A DNA stretch of 64,000 nt from Conchocele bisecta (taxonomy: Eukaryota > Mollusca > Bivalvia > Lucinida > Thyasiridae): NCBI GenBank assembly GCA_029237695.1, contig CM055278.1:74566297-74630296 (forward strand), read 5' to 3'. The translations under genes and the position numbers were made by a program. The stretch's first letter is position 1, and each line of letters opens with the position of its first letter. Positions 1 through 11,160 of this stretch are shown here, one piece after another. The notes beneath the pieces were generated by a model. The model was given only the letters and a program-made list of their open reading frames with translations. It was not told where the DNA came from and ran no database searches.

Positions 1-990
1 GTCAAATTGGGGTCAAATTTTTACTGAATATGGTCATATCATATATCAAATCGAAGGTATCAACGAGGCGATCACTCTGGTGCATTTTTTCGGATTGCTA
101 TGTCATCCAAGTTGGCCGCCGAAAGGTCCAAAGGTCGTTCTTTTATTAGAGATTTCAAAATTCTTCTTCACACGAACTACTTGGCCAATGGTGGCCAAAC
201 TTCACAGTTATGGTCCATGGGTGAAGCCTTTTCAGATTTGTTAAAATGGAGGTCGTCGCTAATCCAAGATGGCCGCCGTCTAAAAATAGCACAAATTCTT
301 AAAAAATCTTCTTCTCATGAACCGCCTGCCGGAATTCGATGAAACTTGGTAGGAATGATCGATGTACAATGGTCTTTCAAAGTTGTTAAAATGGTGACCC
401 CGGGGTCAAAAATGGGCGTGGCCCATGGGGTCAAATTGGTATCAAATTTTATTTTTGACTGAATATGGTCATGTCTATATCAAATCGAAGATATCAAAGA
501 GGCGATCGCTCTGGTACATTTTTTGTTGAAATTGGATGGTCATGTCATCCAAGATGGCCACCGAAAGGTCAAAAGGTCGTTCTTTTATTAGAGATTTCAA
601 AATTCTTCTTCACACGAACTGCTTGGCCCATGGTGGCCAAACTTCACAGTTATGGTCCATGGGTGAAGCCTTTTCAGATTTGTTAAAACGGAGGTCGTCG
701 CTAATCCAAGATGGCCGCCGTCTAAAAATAGCACAAATTCTTAAAAAATATTTTTCTCATGAACCGCCAACCAGATTTCGACGAAACTTGGTAGGAATGA
801 TCGACGTAGAATGCTCTTTCAAAGGTGTTAAAATGGTGACCCCGGGGTGAAAAATGGGCGTGGCCGGTGTGGTCAAATTTTATTTTTGACCAATTATGGT
901 CATGTCATATATCAAATTGAAGGTATCGATGAGGCGATTGCTCTGGTGCAATATTTGTCGGAATCGGATGATTATGTCATCCATGATGGC

Positions 991-1358
991 TTTGGCATTT
1001 TGTATGTGACAGTTGAATCTGGTTATACCCCTTATAAGAGTAATCATACCGGTATTACTTTTAAATAAGGGAAGGGGCCAAGTGACTTTGGTGCGGTATG
1101 GACCTGGCACCAGGTCAGGTTATTCTAATTTCAGGGCTGAATTTGTTGTATCTCGATGTAAATATTCCGTTCTCATTTTGGGATTTTTCCCCCAATGCAG
1201 CAGGTTAAAACAGGATCGAACCTGTTTGCCCGGCCTTACATGACCTTAGCTGTTGATAGGCCGTTAAACACCAATAAACAAACAAACAAACAAACAAACA
1301 AACAAACAAACAAACAAACAAACAAACAAACAAACAAACAAACAAACAAACAAACAAA
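991..1358 (+). mobile_element. Retroposon with (CAAA)n tail, flanked by a 13-bp target duplication
   Basis: CATCCATGATGGC occurs at 978-990 and again at 1359-1371, bounding the insert. It ends in GGCCGTTAAACACCAATAAA followed by (CAAA) repeats. The unoccupied paralogous site is at about 16070-16090. A GGTTCGATCC-type B box exists only on the strand opposite the tail, so it is not a standard tRNA-headed SINE. Confidence 0.75.
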
Positions 1359-1360
1359 CA
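1275..1360 (+). repeat. (CAAA)n microsatellite tail
   Basis: About 20 tandem CAAA units forming the tail of the 991-1358 retroposon. Confidence 0.95.
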
Positions 1361-1637
1361 TCCATGATGGCCTCCAAAAGGTCCATTTATTCGAGATTTT
1401 GAACGTCTTTTTCTCAGGAACCACATGGCCGATGCTGGCCAAACTTTATAGTAAGTTAAGATCCTTGGGTGAAGCATTTTCATATTTGGTAAAATGAGAG
1501 TCATCGCTTAATCCAAGATGACCGCCATCTAAAAATAGCACACTTTTTTTAAAACACATATGAACTCAATGTCACATTCTCCTCTGGTGTTCATGGAGTC
1601 AGGTGAGCGAATTAGGGCCATCATGGCCCTCTTGTTT

Positions 1638-1980
1638 CATAGAAGTACTGTCAAAACCTACCCGCACGCGGACGCTTAACAGAGGACGAAATTACTATAG
1701 CCTTAGTTCTTCTCTAGTGATATAGAAAATTAATTTGTAGATTTTCATCCAAATTTTGGAAACGCTAGGACGGGTGGCAGTCTTTTGTTATTCATTTTCT
1801 ATTGCTATTGGTTCAAAATTAGTGTAATGAAACAGTACTGGCCTAAAATGACCTCAACTGTTGATGAACCATTAAATGCCATTCAAGAAACATCAAATGT
1901 GTGCAAATAACAAATAATTTGGCAGTTTATTTTACGGCCAACAAACTTCAACTCTGTTAGTGTTAGTCTCAAGCTCTCAA
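1638..1980. other. No recognisable feature
   Basis: AT-rich sequence between the F1 element and the minisatellite. Includes a partial TGACCTCAACTGTTGATGAA stretch related to the retroposon tail family. Confidence 0.5.
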
Positions 1981-4325
1981 GCATGGCAACTATTTACTCA
2001 ATGTGTCTGAATGGTGACTGGACTATTTACTCAATGTGTATGAATGGTGACTGGACTATTTACTCAATGTGTCTGAATGGTGACTTGACTATTTACTCAA
2101 TGTGTCTGAGTGGTGACTGGACTATTTACTCAATGTGTCTGAATGGTGACTGGACTATTTACTCAATGTGTCTGAATGGTGTCTGGACTATTTACTCAAT
2201 GTGTCTGAATAGTGACTTGACTATTTACTCAATGTGTCTGAATGGTGACTGGACTATTTACTCAATGTTACTCGATGTGTCTGAATGGTGTCTGGCAATT
2301 TTGCAATGTGTAATGAATGGTGTCTGACTATTTACTCAATGTGTCTGAATGGTGTGACTGGACTATTTACTCAATGTGTCTGAATGGTGACTGGACTATT
2401 TACTCAATGTGTCTGAATGGTGACTGGACTATTTACTCAATTGTGTCTGTGAATGGTGACTGGACTATTACTCAAATGTGTCTGAATGGTGACTGCATTT
2501 ATCAATGTGTTGAATGGTGGACTGGACTATTTACTCATGTGTCTGAATGGTAATGACATTTTACTCAATGTGTCTGAATGGTGACTTGAATATCCACTCA
2601 ATGTGTCTGAATGGCAACTAAACTATTCACGCAATGTGTCTGAATGACGACTAGAATATCCACTCCATGTGTCTGAATGGCGACTAGACTATCAACTCAA
2701 TGTGTCTGAATGGCAACTAGAATATCCACTCAATGTGTCTGAATGGTGACTGGACTTTTTACTCAATGTGTCTGAATGGCGACTTGACTATTTACTCAAT
2801 GTGTCTGAATGGTGACTGGACTTTTTACTCAATGTGTCTGAATGGTGACTAGACTATTTACGCAATGTGTCTGAATGGCGACTTGACTATTTACTCAATG
2901 TGTCTGAATGGTGACTAGACTATTTACTCAATGTGTCTGAATGGTGACTTGACTATTTACTCAGTGTGTCTGAATGGTGACTGGAAATATTTACTCAGTG
3001 TGTCTGAATGGTGACTGGACTATTTACTCAATGTGTCTGAATGGTGTCTGGACTATTTACTCAATGTGTCTGAATGGTGACTGGACTAATTACTCAATGT
3101 GTCTGAATGGTGTCTGAACTATTTACTCATTGTGTCTGAATGGTGACTGGACTATTTACTCAATGTGTCTGAATGGTGACTGGACTATTTACTCAATGTG
3201 TCTGAATGGTGACTGGGCTATTTACTCAATATGTCTGAATGGCGACTACACTATTCTCGCAATGTGTCTGAATGGCGACTAGACTATTTACTCAATGTGT
3301 CTGAATGACGACTAGAATATTCACTCAATGTGTCTGAATGGCGACTTGACTATTCACGCAATGTGTCTGAATGACGACTAGAATATTCACTCAATGTGTC
3401 TGAATGGCGACTAGAATATTCACTCCATGTGTCTGAATGGCAACTAGACTATTCACTCAATGTGACTGAATGGCGACTAGAATATTCACTGAATGTGTCT
3501 GAATGGCAACTAGACTATTCACTCAATGTGTCTGAATAGCGACTAGAATATTCACTGCATGTGTCTCTATGGCGACTAGACTATTCACTCAATGTGACTG
3601 AATGGTGACTACAATATTCACTGAATGTGTCTGAATGGCGACTAGACTATTCACGCAATGTGACTGAATGGTGACCTAGGCTTGTTCACTCAATGTGTCT
3701 GAATGGTGACTAGACTATCCACTCAATGTGTCTGAATGGTGACTAGACTATTTACTCAGTGTGTCTGAATGGCATCTAGACTATTCACTCAATGTGTCTG
3801 AATTGCGACTAGACTATTCACTCAATGTGTTTGAATGACAACTAGACTATTCACTCAATGTGTCTGATGGCGACTAGACTATTCACGCAATGTGTCTGAA
3901 TGACGACTAGAATATCCACTCAATGTGTGAATGGCGACCAGAATATCCACTCAATGTGTCTGAATGGCGACTAGACTATTCACGCAATGTGTCTGAATGA
4001 CGACTAGAATATCCACTCAATGTGCCTGAATGGCGACTAGACTATCAACTCAATGTGTCCGAATGGCGACTAGAATATCCACTCAATGTGTCTGAATGGC
4101 AACTAAACTATTCACGCAATGTGTCTGAATGACGACTAGAATATCCACTCCATGTGTCTGAATGGCGACTAGACTATCAACTCAATGTGTCTGAATGGCA
4201 ACTAGAATATCCACTCAATGTGTCTGAATGGCGACTAGACTATTCACGCAATGTGTCTGAATGACGACTAGAATATCCACTCAATGTGTCTGAATGGCGA
4301 CTAGACTTACCGCTCAATGTGTCTG
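1981..4325 (+). repeat. 33-bp minisatellite, about 70 units
   Basis: The unit is roughly TGAATGGTGACTGG, then ACTATTTACTCAATGTGTC. The left half (to about 3230) is dominated by GGTGACTGG with TTTACTCAA; the right half by GGCGACTAG or GACGACTAG with ATTCACTCAA or CACGCAATG. The period is 11 codons, so one frame stays open for long stretches at the left. I read that as a consequence of period length, not as a protein. Confidence 0.97.
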
Positions 4326-4430
4326 AAGATTTTAATTGTTGTTCTTATTGTCCCTCTGCTTGTGGCATGTCTGTTATATAATATTGTGCATGCAGTAAAA
4401 TTAACAGTAAAATTACCTGTAGTAAAGCAA

Positions 4431-4656
4431 TTAACCCTTAGACCGCTACACACAACAATTGTCGTCTGCTGTTGCTTTTATATCTTGCCTTATTTCTCAA
4501 TAAAACATAGTTTGACAGCACTTCAGAATCATTTCCAATGGAAATGATTCTAAAGTGCTGTCAAAGCAAGTGGTAAATTATTCTAAAGTGCTGTCAAAGC
4601 ATGTTTTTGATGGTACAGCAGACGACAACAAATTAAGATAGCGGTGTAAGGGTTAA
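4431..4656. mobile_element. TTAA-flanked MITE, family M2 (piggyBac-like)
   Basis: TTAA at both ends, with inverted termini CCCTTAGACCGCT and AGCGGTGTAAGGG. Subterminal TTGTCGTCTGCTG and CAGCAGACGACAA are also inverted. An inner palindrome surrounds CATTTCCAATGGAAATG. Related copies are at 14493, 26070, 32072, 36398 and 61719. TTAA duplication is characteristic of piggyBac; the assignment is by that feature only. Confidence 0.8.
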
Positions 4657-5204
4657 CATATCCTTATTTATTGTTTGTCCTAGCCTTTTGATCAATGAAA
4701 GAACAGCATTTTGTCTCAATTAATTAAATACTGCGATGCTTTCGCCAATATTTATTAATCATTAAATGTTGCAATAAGTACAAAGTTATATTTATTACCA
4801 AAGGTCACACCTTGTTGACCTAATTTCCTGTGATGCGCACTATGTTACAAATGTAATCATGATATATTCGTTGTAAAACCACCAATCACGTGATGTATCA
4901 TAATTTTAAAACGTCTGGGCGGCGCTACATTCAATCGACATGTGTACGCCATGGGACGGGCCAAACAATAATTAATTTATTGAAAATTAAATATGTAGCA
5001 AGTCGATAAATATAAATATGGAAAGTAATCAAAACTTTGAAGCAAGCATAGGTTTTAGCTGTCAAAACAATTGTTGTTTGCCATGTTTATTTACTGTAAA
5101 GTCAGATTTTCAATATTTTCAGCAAATACTGTCGGTTGGATAGGTAGGTAGGACCTGGCATCAGATCATGATTCTTCTGATTTCAGGGCTGAATATATAG
5201 CTTT
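4657..5204. other. No gene seen; AT-rich, with a retroposon fragment at its end
   Basis: AT-rich intergenic sequence. A retroposon fragment (ACCTGGCATCAG, TTTCAGGGCTGAATAT) lies at about 5150-5200. Confidence 0.5.
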
Positions 5205-6361
5205 AGCAGAAGGCGCGACTATAGTCTCCGCTTTTTCCGTCGTCCGCGTCGTCGTCGTCATCGTCGTCCGAAATGTCAAAAACTTTGTACAAGCTTCGTC
5301 ATCATGCTATAACTTTAATATTACTTTACGGATTGCTTCAATATTTGGACACTTGATACATGTAAGCATTAGGAACACACTCATTCCACCAATTCACATG
5401 ACCTTCACCTTTTTTACCTTCAAATTTTTGCTGAAACACTTTTTTTGCGTCAAAAACTTTGTACAAGCTTCCTCATCCTGCTATAACTTTCATATTACAT
5501 ACGCTCGGGTAAATGGCTTATAATTTCTGTTTCCTTGGTCCTCTACCACCCTGTGACAAATCCACATTTGTCCCGCCCCCGCTAAGCCCAGGGTCAAGGT
5601 CACAGACTTGGTGCGTTTGAAACCTTAACGCTCGGGTAAATGTCTTATAATTTCTGTTTCCTTGCTCAGATCTGCTTCACATTTCACACACGCATTGCTC
5701 CAAAGGTCCACATTTGTCCCGTCCCCGCTAAGCCCAGGGTCAAGGTCACATACTTGGTGCATTTGAAACCTTAACGCTTAGGTTAATGTCTTGTAATTTA
5801 TGTTTCCTTGCATGGATCTGCTTGATATTTCTCACATGCATTGCTCTAATGGTCTTCTACCACCGTGTGACAAATCCACTATCATCCCACCCTCGCTAAG
5901 CGCAGGGTCAATGGTCAATGTCATATACTTGGTGTGTTCGAAACTCGGGTAAGTGTCTTATAATGTCTGGTTCCTTGCATGGATCTGCTTGATATTTCAC
6001 ACACCCATTGCTCTGAAGGTCTGCTATCATGCTGTGACAACAGATCCATGCTTCTCTGGCCCTCTGTGTTTTCAAATATGCCTTGTTTTCTTTGGCTGCC
6101 AGTGGGGGCATTCGTGTGCCGACAGGCCACATTACTAGTTACCTTAAAATATTTGCTGAAACACTTAGCCATTTGTTTGCTCCAAAAACTTTGTACAAGC
6201 TTCGTCATCATGCTATAAATGCTGCCAATAACATGATCTTCACCTTTTTTATCATACACTTCTCTGACGGTTTTTGTGATACTTACTTTAGCACATGCCC
6301 ATGATCATGTTATGGTCAAATGCCTCGGCAGGCGCGACACCGTTTCCGTGGGGGGAATTAT
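5205..6361 (+). mobile_element. Helentron-like element, family F5, with ~170-bp tandem units
   Basis: Starts near GGCGCGACTATAGTC and continues into CGTCGTC repeats. It then holds ~170-bp units with TTTCACACACGCATTGCTC and AGCCCAGGGTCAAGGTCAC. It ends in GGCGCGACACCG, a short GC hairpin, then AATTATTGTTTT. A lone copy of the same terminus occurs at 61484-61516. No protein is encoded. Confidence 0.65.
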
Positions 6362-6475
6362 TGTTTTTAGCTCACCTGAGCGAAGCTCCTGTGAGCTATT
6401 GTTACCGCAAACTTCATGGTCATGGTCCTTAGGTAGGGGGATTACAAAATTGTTAAGTGGGTGGCAGGTGGGAGA
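6362..6475 (+). mobile_element. F1 element, 5' fragment
   Basis: Begins TTTAGCTCACCTGAGCGAAG, the F1 5' terminus (compare 15201), and stops after about 110 bp at a retroposon junction. Confidence 0.7.
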
Positions 6476-6683
6476 ACGCGATGGGTAATTTAACGATCGG
6501 GGGTTCATCCTTACCGGAATCCCGACTGGAGACCTGGTTTGGCCTCACATACGTCTTTGGCATAATGTATGTGACAGTTGAATCTGGTTATACCCCTTAT
6601 GTGAGTATTACGATATTCGTAATCCTATTTTAGGGGAAGGGGCCAAGTGTGGTATGGACCTGGCACCAGGTCAGGTTATTGTA
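6476..6683 (+). mobile_element. Retroposon 5' portion
   Basis: GGTGGCAGGTGGGAGAACGC, GGCCAAGTGTGGTATGG and GACCTGGCACCAGG. The reverse complement of the same block is at about 43440-43670 and a shorter version at 991-1110. Confidence 0.6.
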
Positions 6684-7165
6684 TCCCCCGGACTCCGTCG
6701 GGGGATACTATGGATTTGACAGCGGGTGTCGTGCACAAGAATGACAACTCTTGCATAGCTAAATTTTTAGTTGACCATAACTCGACCACCCTTTGGAATA
6801 TTTTTATGAAACTTCACACATTCAATTAGACCACAAACCGAAAGTGTGTCGTGCACAAGAATGACAACTCTTGCATAGCTAATTTTTGAGTTATCTCCCT
6901 TTTTTGTTTTTGCGCACTGATTTCCTGTCCGGAGCATAACTCGACCACCCTTTGGAATATTTTCATGAAACTTCACACATGCATAGACCACGACCCGGAG
7001 GTGTGTCGCGCACAAGAATGACAACTCTTGCGTAGCTAATTTTTTAGTTATCTCCCTTTTTTGTTTTGCGCACTCTACAAACTGGACAATAATGCATAAA
7101 GACCCGTTTTCTCGTCTGCTCTGTACACCCTTTCTCTTGTGCTCTGTACACCTTACCTGTAGGGA
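6684..7165 (+). mobile_element. Helentron-like element, family F6, ~170-bp units
   Basis: Opens with a 5' hairpin (TATCCCCCGG with CGGGGGATA). Units carry AAGAATGACAACTCTTGC, itself a palindrome, and CATAACTCGACCACCCTTTG. Related units recur at 10600-10940. Confidence 0.65.
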
Positions 7166-7451
7166 GAACAATAGAGACTGGGAGAACCATTCACCTGTGC
7201 ATGTGCTAGCATGTGCAAATGTCCAGTCTTGACCAGTCTTGACCAGTCTTGACCACTCTGACCACAGGTAATTTATACAGGTAAATTACTACATTGTATA
7301 TTACATTTCCGTAAACTGTGTTGAAAATATTGTGGCATTATGTGGACCTGTGCAGATATATGTAGATAAATATAGGACTATTAAAAATAAATTCTGGGCT
7401 CCAGTAGCACATTATTTTTAATTTTTAAATTTTTGTTTCCATTTTTTTGTT
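7166..7451. other. No gene seen
   Basis: Includes a short tandem GACCAGTCTT repeat at about 7226-7262; otherwise AT-rich. Confidence 0.5.
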
Positions 7452-9889
7452 TAGCTCAACTGAGCAAAGCTCATGTGAGCTATTGTTATGGCAAAGTGTC
7501 CGTCGTCCGTCGTCCGTCGTCCATCCGTCCGTGAACATTTTCAATCATCTTCTTCTCCCGAACTGCTGAGCTGATATTGGTTAAACTTCACAGGGATGAT
7601 ATATGGGTGATGCCATTTCAGATTTGTTAAAATGGAGGTCATCGACAATCCAAGATGGCCGCCATGGAAAAGTAGGTCAAATTCTTAAAAAATCTTCTTC
7701 TCACGAATCGCCAGGCCGATTTCGACGATACTTGAGGTCATCGACAATCCAAGATGGCCGCCATGGAAAAGTAGGTCAAATTCTTAAAAAATCTTCTTCT
7801 CACGAACCGCCAGGCCGATTTTGACGATACTTGGTATGAATGATCGATAGTTAGCGCTGTTTCAGATTTGTTCATATGGTGGCCCGTGGGTCAAAAATGG
7901 GCATCGCCCGAGGGGTCAAATAGGGGTCACATTTTATTTTTAACCGAATATAGTCATGTAATATATCAAATCGAAGGTATTGACGAGACAATCACTCTGG
8001 AACATTTTTTGTCTAAATCATATGATTACGTCATCCAAGATGGCCACCGATAATTCAAATGGTCATTCTTTTACTAAAGATTTCAAACGTCTTTTTCTTG
8101 TAAACTGCTTGGCCGATATTGGCCAAACTTAACTGTAATGGTCTTGTGTTGAAGCCTGTTCATTTTTGTTAAAATGGAGGTCATCACCAAATCCAAGATG
8201 GCCGCCGTTGAGAAGTAGGTCAAATTCTTAAAAAATCTTCTTCTCACGAACCGCCAGGCCGATTTCGACGATACTGGGTATGAATGATCGATAGGTAGCG
8301 CTGTTTCAGATTTGTTCATATGGTGGCCCCTGGGTCAAAAATGGGCTTCGCCCGAGGGGTCAAATAGGGGTAAATTTTATTTTTAACCGAATATAGTCAT
8401 ATAATATATCAAATCGAAGGTATTGACGAGACGATCACTCTGGAGAATTTTTTGTCTAAATCAGATGATTACGTCATCCAAGATGGCCACTGATAGTTCA
8501 AAAGGTCATTCTTTTACTAAAGATTTCAAACGTCTTTTTCTTGTGAACTGCTTGGCCGATATTGGCCAAACTTACCTGTAATGGTCTGTGGGTGAAGCCT
8601 GTTCATTTTTGTTAAAATGGAGGTCATCACCAAATCCAAGATGGCCGCCGTTGAGAAGTAGGTCAAATTGTCAAAAAATCTTCTTCTCACAAACCTCCAG
8701 GCCGATATCGACGAAACTTGGTAAGAATGATTGATAGTTACCGCTGTTTCAGATTTGTTCATATGGTGGCCCCTGGGTCAAAATGGGTGTGGCCCGAGGG
8801 GTCAAATGGGGGTCAAATTTTATTTTTGACAGAATATGGCCATATAGTATATCGGATCAAATATATATAGTATATCGGATCGAATGTATCGACGAGACGA
8901 TCACTCTACAGCATGTTTTGTCTAAATCAGATGATTTTGTCATCCAAGATGGCCACCGAAAGGTAAAAAAGTTGTTCTTTTACTAAAGATTTCAAACGTA
9001 TTCTTCTTGTGAACTGCTTGGCCGATATTGGCCAAACTTAACTGTAATGGTCTGTGGGTGAAGCCTGTCCATTTTTGTTAAAATGGAGGTCATCACCAAA
9101 TCCAAGATGTCTGCCGTTGAAAAGTAGGTCAAATTGTCAAAAAAATCTTCTTCTCACAAACCTCCAGGCTGATTTCGACGAAACTTGGTGTGAATGATTG
9201 ATATTTAACGCTGTTTCAGATTTGTTCATATGGTGGCACCTGGGTCAAAAAATGGGCGTGGCCCGAGGGGTCAACTAGGGGTCAAATATATTTTTGACCG
9301 AATATGGTCATATAATATATCCAATCCAAGGTATCGACGAGACGATCACTCTGGAGCATGTTTTGCCAAAATCAGATGATTACGTCATCCAAGATGGCCA
9401 CCGACAGGTCAAAAGGTTGTTCTTTTACTAAAGATTTCAAAGGACTTCTTCTTGTGAACTGCTTGGCCGATATTGACCAAACTTAACTGAAATGGTTTGT
9501 TGGTGAAGCTTGTTCATTTTTGTCAAAATGGAGGTCATCACCAAATCGAAGATGTCCGCCGTTGAAAAGTAGGTCAAATTGTCAAAAAATCTTCTCACAA
9601 ACCGCCAGGCCGATTTCGACGAAACTTTGTATGAATGATCGATAGTTAACGCTGATTCAGATTTGTTCATATGGTGGCCTCTGGGTCAAAAATGGTGATG
9701 GCCCGAGGGGTCAAATAGGGGTCAAATTTTATTTTTGACCGAATATGGTCATTTTATATATCAAATCGAAGGTATAGCAGTAAATCACATGCACATTCGC
9801 AATATATGTTAGATCAGAAGGTACCAACACATTCTGTGGAACATTTGAAGTTGTAAGTGAAGAGTAGCATAAGGTCGTAAGTGCTATAT

Positions 9890-9990
9890 ACAGACTATTA
9901 TCATATAATAAAATAATTATTGACTAGTGAGCCATAGAATATAATCTGACATTCCATGGCTCACTAGTCAATAATTGTATAATATGAAAA
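9890..9990. repeat. Inverted repeat with ~22-bp arms
   Basis: AATTATTGACTAGTGAGCCAT pairs with its near-exact complement at about 9955-9980, leaving a short AT loop. Confidence 0.75.
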
Positions 9991-10139
9991 TTGCTTTCGG
10001 GCCCAGGCTCCAGGTCAAGGCGGGACAAGGCGAGGCATTTGATTCCGCGGAATTCTTGTTTACTTATCTCCCTTTGTTGGTTCATGCTCTGATTTCGTAT
10101 CCAGAGCATAACTCGAACACCCTTTGGAATATTTTTATG

Positions 10140-10620
10140 CCCCACCACGATAGTGGAGGAGGCATTTAGTGTTACCCTTGTCCATCCGTCCGTCCGTCCG
10201 CACACACGAATGGGCACTTGTTGTAAGCGTACGGGGATCTTATTGGGTAGGGTTAGGATAGTGTTGGGTACTCTTGTTTCTATACAGTAAAAACCCAACA
10301 AGTATTCATTTGTAGGAACGTGCGTCCCGTCCGTCCGTCCGTCACAAAACTTTAACACTCGGGTAAATGTCTCATAATTTCTTCATCCTTCGACCGATCT
10401 GCTTCATATTTCATATACACATTGCTCTGATGGTTCACTACCGCCCTGTGCCAAATCCATGTTCGTCCTGCCCCCGCCAAGCCCAGGGTCAAGGTCACAT
10501 ACTTGGTGCTTCAAAAACTTTAACGCTTGGGTAAAAGAAAATTTTGACTTGGAATTTGGCCTCATTTATTATCAAAGCGATATGTGGGACATCCGTTTTC
10601 TATAAACACATTTTCTAGTT
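10140..10620 (+). mobile_element. GTCC-rich hairpin element with motif cassette A
   Basis: The 5' hairpin (TGCCCCACCACGATAGTGG region) is followed by GTCC repeats and a ~120-bp cassette (10201-10320). The cassette repeats TTGGGTA at 10243 and 10264, with ACCCAA at 10293. GTCC repeats and a ~165-bp unit with GGGTCAAGGTCACATAC follow. A 3' terminus of the TCTAGTTT type lies at 10612-10622. Confidence 0.6.
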
Positions 10621-10980
10621 TATTAAACTTCACACATGCATAGAAGACGACCCAAAGGTGTGTCGCACGTAAGAATGACAACTCTTGCATCGTTAATTTC
10701 TTAGTTATCTCCCTTTGTTGTTTCGTGCACTGATTTCGTGTCCGGAGCATAACTCGAACAACCTTTGGAATATTTTCATGAAACTTCACACATGCATAGA
10801 CCACGACCCTAAAGGTGTGTCACGCAAGAATGACAACTCTTGCATCACTAATTTTTTAGTTGTCTCCCTTTGTTTTTTCCGTCACTGATTTTGTCTCCGG
10901 AGCATAACTCGAACACCCTTTTTTCAAACTACTTGTGTATCTGGGGAGGGGGATACACATGTGCTTGTCGACAAGCGTCC
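10621..10980 (+). mobile_element. F6 units and a 3' terminus
   Basis: Two ~170-bp units like 6684-7165, then the CTTGTCGACAAG hairpin and CATTTCTAGTT near 10965-10990. Confidence 0.6.
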
Positions 10981-10989
10981 ATTTCTAGT

Positions 10990-11160
10990 TCTAATTTCAG
11001 GGCTGAATATAGTTGTTCTCGATGTAAATATTCCGTTCTGATTTTGGGATTTTCCCCCCCAATGCAGCAGGTTAAAATGGGATCGAACCCGTTTGCCCGG
11101 CCTTACATGACCTTAGCTGTTGATAGGCCGTTAAACACTAATAAACAAACAAAACAAAAA
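10990..11160 (+). mobile_element. Retroposon copy with (CAAA)-type tail
   Basis: Starts TTTCAGGGCTGAATATAG and ends GATAGGCCGTTAAACAC plus AAACAAAC; same family as 991-1358. Confidence 0.75.

Larger units (their letters stand above)
1..1637 (+). mobile_element. Helentron-like tandem-repeat element, family F1 (435-bp unit), left end outside the window
   Basis: Degenerate copies of a unit marked by CCAAGATGGCCGCC, GGGTCAAAAATGGGCG and ACGAAACTTGGTAGG. It ends with CAGGTGAGCGA, the hairpin GGGCCATCATGGCCC, then TCTTGTTT at 1637. The same terminus ends the copies at 13336, 16350 and 22079. A retroposon interrupts it at 991-1358. Short reading frames in the units are shadows. Confidence 0.8.

Noticed and set aside
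1983..2553. Repetitive reading frames of 114 and 78 codons as a protein gene
   Set aside because: They exist only because a 33-bp period keeps frame; units decay into stops and frameshifts and there is no start context or splice evidence.
1981..4325. CRISPR-like array (regular ~33-bp repeats)
   Set aside because: The repeats are contiguous with no unique spacers, and the genome is animal.
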